Origin: Thermithiobacillus tepidarius DSM 3134
GTDB taxonomy: Bacteria; Pseudomonadota; Gammaproteobacteria; Acidithiobacillales; Thermithiobacillaceae
Direction: 5' to 3'
DNA: 64,000 bases
Assembly (NCBI RefSeq): GCF_000423825.1
Contig: NZ_AUIS01000005.1
Span: 62,001-126,000 of the forward strand
A model generated the notes under the pieces. It did not search any database and was not told where the DNA came from. It worked only from the letters and a program-made list of their open reading frames with translations. How positions within the stretch are numbered: the stretch's first letter is position 1; each line of letters starts with the position of its first letter. Below are positions 25,175 to 33,383 of the stretch, in pieces. The translations under genes and the position numbers were made by a program.

Positions 25175-25495
25175 ATGCTGAAGACAGCGTTTCACCGAGG
25201 CGCGCTGCTGTGCGCCCTGTGCCTGGCCCCGGCGGCTTACGGCGCCGCGCCGGCGGAGCCGGCCCAGCCCTTCTGGAGCCAGGAGGCCTGGCAGCTGGCC
25301 CGGGACAACCGCGACCTGAGTCCGGAGGAAAAGGCGCTGCTGCAAAAGCGCTTGGAACAGTGGCGCAACATGCCCCAGGAGGAGCGCGAGCAGATCCGGC
25401 GCCAGCGCCAGGACTTCGAGCGCCTGAGCCCCGATGAACAGCAGCGGCTCCGCGAGGAGTTCCGCAGTCGCCACCCCGGCCGCGGCCGCGGCTGA
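25175..25495 (+). CDS. Exported DUF3106 protein
   Basis: 106 residues from ATG 25175 (25151 and 25154 are alternative starts). Signal peptide to about YGA (24), then a charged helical domain with repeated LSPEEKALLQKRLEQWRNMPQEEREQIRRQRQ-type pattern, which is DUF3106; it ends basic with PGRGRG. Third gene of the sigma/anti-sigma set. The periplasmic anti-sigma tail and this exported helical protein may sense together, by analogy with CpxP/Spy-like or resistance-type metal sensors (RsiW/CnrX-like), but this is inference. Confidence 0.8.
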   Translation: MLKTAFHRGALLCALCLAPAAYGAAPAEPAQPFWSQEAWQLARDNRDLSPEEKALLQKRLEQWRNMPQEEREQIRRQRQDFERLSPDEQQRLREEFRSRHPGRGRG

Positions 25496-25509
25496 ACGCG
25501 CTACAGCCG

Positions 25510-26040
25510 GTGGCCGCCTTGGACTTTTTCGCCCTCCGCCAGTCGCTGCAAGGCGCCGGCGCCCTGATCGGCCCGGCGGAGGCTCACGGCATGCTGGCCG
25601 GCATGGTCTGCGGCCCGCGCCTGCCCGGTGTCCAAGACTGGCTGCCCCTGGTGCTGGGGGAGGCGCGGGCGGAAGCCCACAAGGAGCTCGTCGCCAGCCT
25701 CGCCGGCGGCCTGATGCAGATGGGCAGGCAACTGAGCGGAGATCAGGCTTTCGCGTTTCGTCTGCTCCTCCCGCCCGATGCAGCCCCGCTGGAAGAGCGG
25801 GTGGAAGCCCTGGCCGCCTGGTGCCAGGGCTTTTTGCTGGGCCTGCGCTTGGCTGGCGCGCCACAGCCCCTGCCCGGCGACGCGCAGGAGCTCGCCACCG
25901 ACTTCGAGGCCATTACCCAAGCCGGGCTCGATCCCGACCTCCCCGCTCCCGAGCAGGAGCAGGAGTTCACGGAACTCGAGGAGTTCGTGCGCATGGGGGT
26001 GGCGCTGATCTACACGGAGCTGCACCAGGCCGACGGCTGA
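25510..26040 (+). CDS. UPF0149 (YgfB/YecA-like) family protein
   Basis: 176 residues from a GTG start, 14 bp after the DUF3106 stop. FFALRQSLQGAGALIGPAEAHGMLAGMVCG (about 5-35), WCQGFLLGLRLAG (about 98-110) and EEFVRMGVALIYTELH at the end are the UPF0149 signatures. Some family members carry a C-terminal SEC-C zinc motif; this one does not. Soluble, function unknown; YgfB in Pseudomonas affects a beta-lactam resistance regulon. A GC-rich G-tract region follows. Confidence 0.88.
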   Translation: MAALDFFALRQSLQGAGALIGPAEAHGMLAGMVCGPRLPGVQDWLPLVLGEARAEAHKELVASLAGGLMQMGRQLSGDQAFAFRLLLPPDAAPLEERVEALAAWCQGFLLGLRLAGAPQPLPGDAQELATDFEAITQAGLDPDLPAPEQEQEFTELEEFVRMGVALIYTELHQADG

Positions 26041-26044
26041 GGCT

Positions 26045-26066
26045 GGGGCTGGGGCTGGGGGCGGGG
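26045..26066 (+). other. Four-tract G-quadruplex-forming sequence
   Basis: On the + strand, four G runs (GGGG, GGGG, GGGGG, GGGG) with loops CT, CT and C, immediately after the UPF0149 stop and between convergent genes. This fits the strict short-loop G4 rule. A GGCT tandem repeat made it. May block polymerase or act as an mRNA end structure for the upstream gene. Confidence 0.6.
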
Positions 26067-26123
26067 CGGCCCGGTCAGGGCAGGAGCGGCTTCAGCCGCA
26101 AGGCGCGCCGATGCCGTGTCCTG

Positions 26124-26137
26124 CTGTAGGAGCGAGC
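26124..26137. repeat. Fragment of REP-like repeat
   Basis: CTGTAGGAGCGAGC is the characteristic outer half of Pseudomonas-type REP elements and similar to the reverse complement of the copies at 13356-13430. No complete palindrome remains, so it may be a decayed copy. It lies in the gap between the UPF0149 gene and apaH. Confidence 0.4.
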
Positions 26138-26203
26138 CGGCATGGGAAGCGCTATCGCCGCGTTACCCATCCCCGCCCAAGCCATTCGCCCAGTGCTGCT
26201 GGC

Positions 26204-27046
26204 TCATCCCTCGTCTTTCATTGCCGCCGCCTGCGGACAAGCCTGCTGCCACACCGGGGCCAGCGCCGCACCGCTGTCGAGACGGGCGGCGCTGAGCTGC
26301 TTGCCCCAGACGCAGCCGCTGTCCAGGGCCAGCAGCCGCTCCTGGCGCACGAGGCCCTGCGCGGCCCAGTGGCCGCAGACCACCCGCACGCCCGGATGCC
26401 GCGCCAGGTACAGGGCGTGCCAAGGTTGATAGGAGGACGATTCCTGGGGCGGCTTGGCGGGCCAGTGGAAGCGCCCGTCCGCCGTCACCAGACGGGTACG
26501 CGTGAAGACGCCGGCCCGGAAGCGCTGGCGCTCTTCCTCGCTGCCGCAGTCTTCCCAGCGCGCGGGCGCGGGGCCGCCCCACAGCATGGCGAGGAACTCC
26601 CGCCACCCGGGGCCGCGCAGCGGCGCGCTGAGGCTCTCCGCGTGCCGGCGCGCCAGCTCGAGATCCCAGTCGGGGTGCAGGCCGGCATGCACCATGCACC
26701 AGCCCGCAGACCCATCCTCATGCAAGAAAGGCTGCCGGCGCAGCCAGTCGAACAGCTCGGGGCCATCCGGCGCCGCCAGGAGCGGCGACAGCGTATCGCC
26801 GTCCTTGGCTTCGAGCACGCCGGCGGCCCGGGCCAGGCAGTACAGGTCGTGATTGCCGAGCACGACCTGCACCTCGCCGCGCAGGGCGTAAACGCTGCGC
26901 AGTACGCCCAGGCTGTCCGGCCCGCGATTGACCAGGTCCCCGGCCAACCATAGCCGATCCCGACCCTTCCGGAAGCCGATCCGCTCCAGGAGGGCTTCGA
27001 ACGGGTTCAGGCAGCCTTGCAAGTCACCGATCGCGTAGAGGGCCAT
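26204..27046 (-). CDS. apaH: Bis(5'-nucleosyl)-tetraphosphatase, symmetrical
   Basis: 280 residues. PPP-type metallophosphatase: YAIGDLQGCLNPFEALL (GDxQG in place of GDxHG, normal for ApaH), WLAGDLVNRGPDSL, VVLGNHDLYCLA, then HAGLHPDWDL and VVCGHWAAQGL supply the remaining metal ligands. It hydrolyses Ap4A to two ADP; loss of ApaH is also known to affect mRNA 5' capping by Np4. Alone in its transcription unit, opposite to the UPF0149 gene. Confidence 0.96.
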   Translation of the reverse strand: MALYAIGDLQGCLNPFEALLERIGFRKGRDRLWLAGDLVNRGPDSLGVLRSVYALRGEVQVVLGNHDLYCLARAAGVLEAKDGDTLSPLLAAPDGPELFDWLRRQPFLHEDGSAGWCMVHAGLHPDWDLELARRHAESLSAPLRGPGWREFLAMLWGGPAPARWEDCGSEEERQRFRAGVFTRTRLVTADGRFHWPAKPPQESSSYQPWHALYLARHPGVRVVCGHWAAQGLVRQERLLALDSGCVWGKQLSAARLDSGAALAPVWQQACPQAAAMKDEG

Positions 27047-27135
27047 GCTTGCCTCGAAATACTGAGCGTACAGCTTGGGACGGGCTCACGCAGCGGCACG
27101 GGCGCGGCCAAGTCCGCTTGCCTGCTGCGCTTCCT

Positions 27136-28026
27136 TTAGTGAATCCGTTCTGAATCCAGGAGCCCCGGATGCTCGCTGGCGAGCAGCTCGGCGACGTCGA
27201 CCGGGTCGAAGTGATAGGGGGTTTGGCAGTACTCGCAGGTCACTTCCACCTGGCCCTGCTGTTGCAGGATATCCTGCAGCTCCGCCTCGCCCAGGCTGCG
27301 CAGCATGCGTTCCACCCGCTCCCGCGAGCAATGACAGGCGAAGTAGACCGGCTGCGGGGTAAAGAGGCGGAGATCGTCCTCATGGTACAGGCGGTGCAGG
27401 AGTGTCTTGCTGTCGCAATCCAGCAGCTCCTCGGAGCTCAGGGTGTCGGCCAACAGTCCCACCCGCACCCAGTCGTCCATATCGCCGCGCAACTCCGGCA
27501 GACGCTGCAGCAGCAGGCCGGCCGCGCCGGCAGCCGCCGGATCGGCGGCCAGCCACAGGCGGGTCAGCAGTTGCTCGGACTGCACGAAGTAGTGTTCAAG
27601 GCTGGCGGCCAGCGATTGCTCCAACTGCACGATGCCCTGATAGCGCTCCATCCCCGGGCCGGGATCGATGGTGATCACCATCAGCCCGCCCTGGCAATAA
27701 TCACGCAGATCGCCCTCCGAGCCGGCAAAGCGGTCACGCGCCTCCTCGTCCCAGCGCGCGTAAGCGCGCAAACCGCCCTTGGGGTCGCTTTCCCCCACCA
27801 GGAGCCGCAACGGACCCTGGCCCTGGATCTGCACGATGAGACTGCCATCGAACTTGATGGTGGAGCTCAGCAGGCTGACCGCGGCCAGCATCTCGCCCAG
27901 CCAGGCCTGCAGCAGAGGCGGGTAGTCGTGCTGCTTGAGCACGCGCTGGTAGACGCTCGCCAATTGGCAGATCTCGCCGCGGATGGGTTGCTGCTCGAAG
28001 GTAAAGCGTTGTCGGTAATCAGGCAT
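27136..28026 (-). CDS. hslO: Redox-regulated holdase chaperone Hsp33
   Basis: 296 residues from ATG 28026, with GAGGAGG 8 bp upstream. N-terminal domain DYRQRFTFEQQPIRGEICQL, the middle GQGPLRLLVGESDPKGGLRAYARW, and the C-terminal zinc switch CHCSRER ... CEYCQTPY (CxC then CxxC, about 240-275), which releases zinc and forms disulfides under oxidation. Cytoplasmic. The stop of ttcA and this start are almost adjacent, so hslO and ttcA form an operon, both with redox or sulfur chemistry. Confidence 0.96.
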   Translation of the reverse strand: MPDYRQRFTFEQQPIRGEICQLASVYQRVLKQHDYPPLLQAWLGEMLAAVSLLSSTIKFDGSLIVQIQGQGPLRLLVGESDPKGGLRAYARWDEEARDRFAGSEGDLRDYCQGGLMVITIDPGPGMERYQGIVQLEQSLAASLEHYFVQSEQLLTRLWLAADPAAAGAAGLLLQRLPELRGDMDDWVRVGLLADTLSSEELLDCDSKTLLHRLYHEDDLRLFTPQPVYFACHCSRERVERMLRSLGEAELQDILQQQGQVEVTCEYCQTPYHFDPVDVAELLASEHPGLLDSERIH

Positions 28027-28028
28027 GA

Positions 28029-28811
28029 TCAATCCTCCTCGGCCGGTGTACCCGCCAGACCCGCTGCGCCGCCCTGCCGGAACACTTCCTGCCCATCCCC
28101 CATGAGCGGACGCATGGCTCTGAGAAGGTTTTGAAAGAGATGCGGCTGAATGGTTTCCTGCGCCGCCAGGATTTCCTTCATCCGCACCCTTTCCGTCGGC
28201 GCGGCGAAGCAGGCGGGGCAGTTCTCGCTGATGACCGGCAGGCCCGCCGCTTCGGCGAAGGCGCGGGTCTGGCGCTCGCGCACGTACACGAAAGGGCGGA
28301 TCACGCGCAGATCGCCGGCCCGGATGCGGTAGTGGGCCTTCATGGTGCGCAGCTCGCCGTTGTGGAAGGCGGACATGAGAAAGCTCTCGGCCAGATCGTC
28401 CAGGTGCTGGGCCAGGACCAGCACATTGTACCCCTCGCGCCGGGCGCAGGCGTAGAGGGTGCCGCGCTTCATGCGGGCGCAGAAGCTGCAGTAGGAGTGC
28501 TTGCCCATGTGTGCCCGGGCGCGCTCCAGGATGGGTTGGCTCTCGTAAAAATAGGGTATTCCCAGGCTGGGCACGTAGTCCTGCAGCGGGCTGGGATCGA
28601 AATCCTGGCTCTGCGGATCGACCGTCACCGCGGCCAGGTCGAAGTGCACCGGCGCGCGGCGCCGCAGATCGAGCAGCACGTGCAGCAGGGACAAGGAATC
28701 CTTGCCGCCGGACAGGCCCAGCAGCAGGCGATCGCCGGGCCGGATCATGCGGTAGTGGCCGATGGCCTGGCCGGCCAGGCGCAGCAGGGATTTAGGCGCC
28801 ACGGCTGTCAC
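28029..28811 (-). CDS. ttcA: tRNA 2-thiocytidine(32) synthetase TtcA
   Basis: 260 residues. PP-loop ATPase LLLGLSGGKDSLSLLHVL (about 30-47); CSFCARMKRGTLYACARREGYN has the CxxC pair for the iron-sulfur cluster, and PAC (about 218) the third cysteine; ALAQHLDDLAESFLMSAFHNGE-type helix (about 133-155). The enzyme thiolates cytidine 32 of some tRNAs. Length is in the range of shorter TtcA proteins (E. coli 311). Upstream of hslO in the same operon, downstream of mrcB by 30 bp. Confidence 0.95.
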   Translation of the reverse strand: MTAVAPKSLLRLAGQAIGHYRMIRPGDRLLLGLSGGKDSLSLLHVLLDLRRRAPVHFDLAAVTVDPQSQDFDPSPLQDYVPSLGIPYFYESQPILERARAHMGKHSYCSFCARMKRGTLYACARREGYNVLVLAQHLDDLAESFLMSAFHNGELRTMKAHYRIRAGDLRVIRPFVYVRERQTRAFAEAAGLPVISENCPACFAAPTERVRMKEILAAQETIQPHLFQNLLRAMRPLMGDGQEVFRQGGAAGLAGTPAEED

Positions 28812-28841
28812 CCCAGCAGGGCGTCGGTGCGACGCCCCCGC

Positions 28842-31304
28842 TCATCGAAAGATGTTCCCCAGGTTCTGGATGAGATTGTCGATGGCGTTGCCCAGGGGCG
28901 CGCCGCCGCCCTGCTGCTGCCCGCCATAGCCCGGCTCCACCTCGGGCCCGGGTGCGGGTTCCGGCGTGTAGATCGGGCAGGGATCGCCGAAGGGCGGCTC
29001 CGAGCCGGCGATGAAGGGCATCTCCACGTAATTGCGGCGCACCGGCACCAGCTGGGGCGGCGCGGGCACGGGCTCGCCGGTCTCGGGATCCAGCACCACC
29101 GCGCTTTCGGTCGGCGCGGTCGGCACCAGCATGGGCTGGTCCAGGCAATTGGCGCCTGGCTGCAGGCCGGTCTGCGGATCCACCAGCACCATTTGCACGC
29201 CGCTCGGGCGCGGGAAGGGCTTGGTCCGCAGGCGCAAATTGCGCGCCATGTGTCCCCAGACGTGCAGCGCGCCCTGGCTGCCGCTCAGCCCGGCGGGCTT
29301 GTTGTCGTCGCGCCCGACCCAGACCACGCCCAGCCAGTCCTTGCTGTAGCCGGCGAACCAGCTGTCGCGCAGATCGTTGGTGGTGCCCGTCTTGCCGGCC
29401 AGGCCGGGGCCGACCGGAATGTACTGGGACACGGCGGTGGCGGTGCCGGACTGTACCACCTGCTGCAAGGCATAGTTGAGCAGGTAGACCGCGCGCGGAT
29501 CCGCCGCCTGCACCGTCTGCGTGGGATAGCGGCTGAGGGCCTTGCCATCGGCGGTGTAGACCGCGCGGATGCTGCGGATGGGCGCGCGGGCGCCGCTGTT
29601 GGCGAGGGGCTGGTACATCTGGCTGACTTCCAGCGGTGTCAGCCCGGCGGCGCCAAGCAACGTTGACGGCAGCGCGGGCATCTCCCGGGTGACTCCCAGG
29701 GTGCTCGCGGTGCTGAGAATGGCCGGCAGGCCCAGGGACTGTCCCAGCCGCGCGGTCGGCACGTTGAGGGAGTTGGCCAGGGCGCGGGACAGCATCACCG
29801 GACCGCGGAAGCGCCGGTCATAGTTTTCCGGGCTCCAGTCGCCGTCGCTCACGCGCCAGGTGAAGGGGCTGTCGTCGAGCGGCGTGGCCAGCGTGAACTG
29901 GGGAGGCCGCGACAGGGCGGTGAGATACACCACCGGCTTGATCAGTGAGCCGATGGGGCGTACCGCGTCCAGGGCCCGGTTGAAGCCCGCGTAGCCCGGC
30001 TCGCGGTCACCCACCAGAGCCAGCACCTCACCCGTTGCCGGCTGCACCACGATGCCTGCACCCTGCAGGCTGTCGGCGGGCAGCCGCCGTTGCCGTTCCA
30101 GGGCAGGCAGCTGCTTGACCAGGGCCGCTTCCAAGGCGCGCTGGGTGGGAATATCCAGCGTCGTGAAGATGCGCAGACCGTCGGCGGTCAGCGCCTCCTC
30201 GTCGTAGCTCTGGCGCAACTGGCGGCGCACCAGATCCAGGAAGGCCGGCGTCGGCCCCAGGGTGCGCGCCGCCTTGACCACGCCCAACGGGGCTATTTTG
30301 GCCTGGGTCGCCCGCTCCGGATCCAGGAATCCCGCCGCGACGAGCTTGTCGAGCACCTCGTTGCGGCGCTTGCGGGCGGCCTTGGGATTGCGATAGGGGT
30401 TGTACAGGTTCGGCGCCTGGATCATGCCGGCCAGCAGGGCGGATTGCGGCAAGTCCAATTCGTTGACGCCGACACCGAAGTACACCCGGCTGGCCAGGCC
30501 CACGCCATGCACGGAACGGCTGCCGTCCTGCCCGAGATAGATCTCGTTGAGATACGCCTCCAGGATCTCATCCTTGGAGTAGTGCATCTCCAGCAGGATC
30601 GCCATCATCGCCTCGCGGATCTTGCGCCACAGGCTGCGTTCGCTGCTGAGGTAAAGGTTCTTCACCAGCTGCTGGGTGAGCGTGCTGCCGCCTTCCACGG
30701 TGCGTCCGGCCTGGGCGTTGTGAAAGAGGGCGCGGATGATGCCGCGCATGTCGATGCCGTGGTGCTCGTAGAAGCGCCGATCCTCGGTGGCCACGATGGC
30801 GCTGATCAGCGGCTTGGGCACGTCCTTGAGCTTCACCAGGATGCGGTCCTCCTGGATCTTGGGATAGAACACCCCGATTTCCTCGGGTTCCAGGCGCACC
30901 AGTTCTACCTGGCTCCTTCCATTGAGCCGCGCCACCCGGCTGATCCGGTCTCCGGCGAAGTCGATGCGCAGGGGCAGGGCGGGCTCGCGATTGTCGCCGA
31001 AATCGAAGCTGCGGGTGTAGAGCAGCAGGCTGCTGCCATTGCGCTTGTAGTAGCCCGGGGTGGTCGGCGGCTGCGCACTTTGCCGGTAGCCGAGCCGGGC
31101 CAGGGAGTCGACCAGCTCATCGGCGCTGAGGCTGCGCCCGGCCGTCAACTCCAGGGGCCTGGCATACACCCGGGCGGGCACCTGCCAACGCTTGCCCTCG
31201 AAGCGGCTGGTGACCGTGCGATCCAGATACAGAAGGCTGCCCGCCGCACCCAGGGAGAATGCCAGCAGCAGGAATCCGAGGAAGGCTGCCAGGCGACGTT
31301 TCAT
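28842..31304 (-). CDS. mrcB: Penicillin-binding protein 1B, bifunctional glycosyltransferase-transpeptidase
   Basis: 820 residues from ATG 31304 with AAAGG 6 bp upstream. Membrane anchor (about 7-27), UB2H regulatory domain (about 40-145), GT51 domain with EDRRFYEHHGIDMRGIIRAL and GGSTLTQQLVKNLYLS (about 170-245), transpeptidase with SLIK (SxxK, in PIGSLIKPVVYL), SLN and KTG (GLAGKTGTTNDL). A Pro/Gly-rich C-terminal tail. It builds and cross-links peptidoglycan; UB2H normally binds the outer-membrane activator LpoB. The nearest downstream genes are ttcA-hslO. Confidence 0.95.
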   Translation of the reverse strand: MKRRLAAFLGFLLLAFSLGAAGSLLYLDRTVTSRFEGKRWQVPARVYARPLELTAGRSLSADELVDSLARLGYRQSAQPPTTPGYYKRNGSSLLLYTRSFDFGDNREPALPLRIDFAGDRISRVARLNGRSQVELVRLEPEEIGVFYPKIQEDRILVKLKDVPKPLISAIVATEDRRFYEHHGIDMRGIIRALFHNAQAGRTVEGGSTLTQQLVKNLYLSSERSLWRKIREAMMAILLEMHYSKDEILEAYLNEIYLGQDGSRSVHGVGLASRVYFGVGVNELDLPQSALLAGMIQAPNLYNPYRNPKAARKRRNEVLDKLVAAGFLDPERATQAKIAPLGVVKAARTLGPTPAFLDLVRRQLRQSYDEEALTADGLRIFTTLDIPTQRALEAALVKQLPALERQRRLPADSLQGAGIVVQPATGEVLALVGDREPGYAGFNRALDAVRPIGSLIKPVVYLTALSRPPQFTLATPLDDSPFTWRVSDGDWSPENYDRRFRGPVMLSRALANSLNVPTARLGQSLGLPAILSTASTLGVTREMPALPSTLLGAAGLTPLEVSQMYQPLANSGARAPIRSIRAVYTADGKALSRYPTQTVQAADPRAVYLLNYALQQVVQSGTATAVSQYIPVGPGLAGKTGTTNDLRDSWFAGYSKDWLGVVWVGRDDNKPAGLSGSQGALHVWGHMARNLRLRTKPFPRPSGVQMVLVDPQTGLQPGANCLDQPMLVPTAPTESAVVLDPETGEPVPAPPQLVPVRRNYVEMPFIAGSEPPFGDPCPIYTPEPAPGPEVEPGYGGQQQGGGAPLGNAIDNLIQNLGNIFR

Positions 31305-31310
31305 GGGCAA

Positions 31311-31632
31311 CCTTTAATCGATGCTGAAATGATCACGAGGAACTACTCCACAAGAAAACACCGCGCCCGCAAGCCGGCCGCCGGGACGATAAAATCGCCT
31401 GGAGCCGTGCCGCTTGTTGAATGACGTGCTGAGGTCCGATCGCTCTCGGGATATGAAGGGCCACCTGCCAAGGCGGCAGCCGGAATGGCAAAGCCTGGCC
31501 ACAAGGTCACACAGCTTATAAAGCTATAAAAAATTTTTCCAGGAATTCTGGCTTTCCCTTCCCAATCAGTAACTATACTACTTATGGTAGTTTGCCACTA
31601 GCAAAATCACACCCTACGACGAGGAGAAGAGA
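31311..31632. other. Divergent promoter region, mrcB / SCP2-like gene
   Basis: About 320 bp, with a clearly AT-richer stretch from 31510 to 31600. It contains the inverted repeat AGCTT-ATA-AAGCT (31513-31525), a -10 TATACT (31574-31579) with a weak -35, and ACTAC-TTATG-GTAGT (31577-31591) overlapping it, which could be an operator. No gene seen. Confidence 0.45.
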
Positions 31633-32154
31633 ATGAAAAAAGCAAGTGCCATTGCATCCGTCCTTGGGCTCGGACTGCTTGCCTTGAGCGCCGCCACCGC
31701 CTCGGCGGCGCCGGTGCTCATGTCCGCTGAATGGGCCAAGCAGGCCTGCAACGCCTGGAACCAGGATCCGGTGCTGACCACCAAACTGGTGGAGTCCGGC
31801 TGGATCAAGAACGACAAGGGCCGCGGCTACAAGCTCATGCAGATCTACCGGGCCGACTGCGAGAACAGCCCGCACGTCGAGCTGAAGATTGCCAACAAAG
31901 ACGGCAAGGCCTGGTGCACGTCCGGCGGCAAGGCGCAGTCCGCGCTGGACAAGAGCGTGGACTATGCCATGTGGGCGGAAACGGACCGCTGGATGGAAAT
32001 GGGCCGCGGCGAATATGGTCCCATGAAGGCCATGATGTTCGGCCGCTTGAAATTCGAAGGCCCCAAGGGCGAAGCCATGGGCAACATGGCGCCGTTCACC
32101 AACTTCCTGCGCCTGGTCGGCAAAGTGCCCAGCGATACCAGCACCTGCCCCTGA
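31633..32154 (+). CDS. Exported SCP2-like sterol/lipid-binding domain protein
   Basis: 173 residues from ATG 31633, with GAGGAGAAGAG upstream. Signal peptide to about ASA (24), then a domain with LVESGWIKNDKGRGYKLMQIYRADC, HVELKIANKDGKAW, a middle helix, MFGRLKFEGPKGEAMGNMAPFTNFLRLVGKVP: this pattern is that of SCP2-type lipid carriers, exported in several sulfur- and ammonia-oxidisers. Three or four cysteines could form disulfides in the periplasm. Substrate unknown. A strong terminator follows (32184-32207). Confidence 0.75.
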   Translation: MKKASAIASVLGLGLLALSAATASAAPVLMSAEWAKQACNAWNQDPVLTTKLVESGWIKNDKGRGYKLMQIYRADCENSPHVELKIANKDGKAWCTSGGKAQSALDKSVDYAMWAETDRWMEMGRGEYGPMKAMMFGRLKFEGPKGEAMGNMAPFTNFLRLVGKVPSDTSTCP

Positions 32155-32183
32155 GCCGGCGCGCCGATCGCCACGCCCTTCAA

Positions 32184-32207
32184 GGGATGCCCAGGCATCC
32201 CTTTTTT
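32184..32207 (+). terminator. Rho-independent terminator
   Basis: Stem GGGATGCC / GGCATCCC with a 2-base loop (8 bp perfect), followed by six T. Classical intrinsic terminator of the SCP2-like gene. Confidence 0.9.
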
Positions 32208-32282
32208 GAGACCTGCAACCGACGGCGCATCATCTATACTTAGAGGCACATCATCCCAACGCCCGCACACAGGAGAGGCTTT

Positions 32283-32738
32283 ATGTCGAAGGCAATCCGC
32301 ATCTTCCGGCGTTTGACCTTGCTGTTCACGGCGACGATGCTCGCGACCCTGGGTGCGCCGCTGGCCCAGGCTGAAACCTTTGGCGATTACGAGATCCACT
32401 ACGGCACGCTGACCACCGACTTCCTCTCGCCGCAGGTGGCGCGTCAGTACGGCGTCAGCCGCAGCGCGAACACGGCCATGCTCAGCGTCGCGGTGCTGAA
32501 ACGGGAAAAAAATGGCACCACCCGGCATGTCAACGCCGACATCCAGGGCACCGCCACCAATCAGTACGGTCAGCTGCGCAAATTGAGCCTGCGTCGGGTC
32601 CAGGAAGGCAACGCCATTTATTACATCGACACCTTCCACATCACCCCGCCGGAGCGCTATACCTTCGAGCTGCAGGTCAAGCCCGCCGGCTCCAATGACC
32701 AGCACAGAATCTCCGTCGACCGCCTCTTCGCCGGCTAA
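32283..32738 (+). CDS. Exported DUF4426 protein
   Basis: 151 residues from ATG 32283 with AGGAGAGG before it. Signal peptide to about AQA (30), then DUF4426: FGDYEIHYGTLTTDFLSPQVARQYGVSRSANTAMLSVAVL, KNGTTRHVNADIQGTATN, IYYIDTFHITPPERYTFELQV. A periplasmic beta-sandwich of unknown role. It has its own promoter (TATACT about 50 bp upstream). Ends at a very stable hairpin (32787-32821) shared with the convergent EF-hand gene. Confidence 0.88.
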   Translation: MSKAIRIFRRLTLLFTATMLATLGAPLAQAETFGDYEIHYGTLTTDFLSPQVARQYGVSRSANTAMLSVAVLKREKNGTTRHVNADIQGTATNQYGQLRKLSLRRVQEGNAIYYIDTFHITPPERYTFELQVKPAGSNDQHRISVDRLFAG

Positions 32739-32786
32739 CCGCCCGGCGTGGCGTGTCCACGCCGCAGCCGCTCGTCCGGCAAATGC

Positions 32787-32821
32787 AAGCCCCGCCGCAG
32801 CCAAGCTGCGGCGGGGCTTGC
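32787..32821. terminator. Bidirectional 16-bp hairpin between convergent genes
   Basis: Perfect 16-bp inverted repeat CAAGCCCCGCCGCAGC / GCTGCGGCGGGGCTTG with loop CAA. No strong T-run on either side, but it lies exactly between the ends of the DUF4426 and EF-hand genes, so probably it stops or protects both transcripts. Confidence 0.75.
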
Positions 32822-32847
32822 TGTCATGCCCGGGCAGGGTCTGCTGG

Positions 32848-33261
32848 TCAACGATGCTGCGCCGCCGGACGCAGGGCGCGCAGCTCTTCGCGGGTGACCG
32901 CGCCGTCGCCGTTCCGATCGGCCTTGGCGAAGTGCGCCTGGCTGCGCGCCGCCAGCTCCTCCGGTGACAAGCGGCCATCATTGTTGGCATCCAGACGCTT
33001 GAATCGCTGCGCCAGGCGCTGCCGCATCCCGGCTTCCATCTCGTCCATGCTCACCTGGCCGTCGCGATTGCGGTCGAGCCGGGCGAAGTGTTCGGTCCGC
33101 GCCTGATTCGCCTCCTCCCGGGTGACCGTGCCATCCTTGTTGATGTCCATGTGGGCGAAGCCGCCGCGGTGATGGCCCGGACCGGACTCGCCGGGCGCCG
33201 CCAAGGCCGCGCTGCTCAGGAACGTGAGGGCCAGGGTAGAAAAGATAAGTTTCCGCTTCAT
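32848..33261 (-). CDS. Exported EF-hand calcium-binding protein
   Basis: 137 residues from ATG 33261 (a second ATG at 33267 would sit on the ribosome site AAGGAG). Signal peptide to about LAA (22). Four complete 12-residue EF-hand loops in two pairs: DINKDGTVTREE, DRNRDGQVSMDE, DANNDGRLSPEE and DRNGDGAVTREE, each with D-x-[ND]-x-D-G and the final Glu. Resembles the periplasmic EF-hand proteins encoded beside BaeSR/CpxR-type regulators. The response regulator gene starts 120 bp away on the same strand. Likely a calcium buffer or sensor in the periplasm. Confidence 0.93.
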   Translation of the reverse strand: MKRKLIFSTLALTFLSSAALAAPGESGPGHHRGGFAHMDINKDGTVTREEANQARTEHFARLDRNRDGQVSMDEMEAGMRQRLAQRFKRLDANNDGRLSPEELAARSQAHFAKADRNGDGAVTREELRALRPAAQHR

Positions 33262-33383
33262 TGCCATCTCCTTGTCGAGGCTGGTGCATGGGCCGTCTGG
33301 CGGCCCACGTGGACAGCTTATGCGCCGACTGTCGAGAAAGTGTGTGCGAATGGCGGAGAAACTGTGAAGATTGGGCGGGTGCG

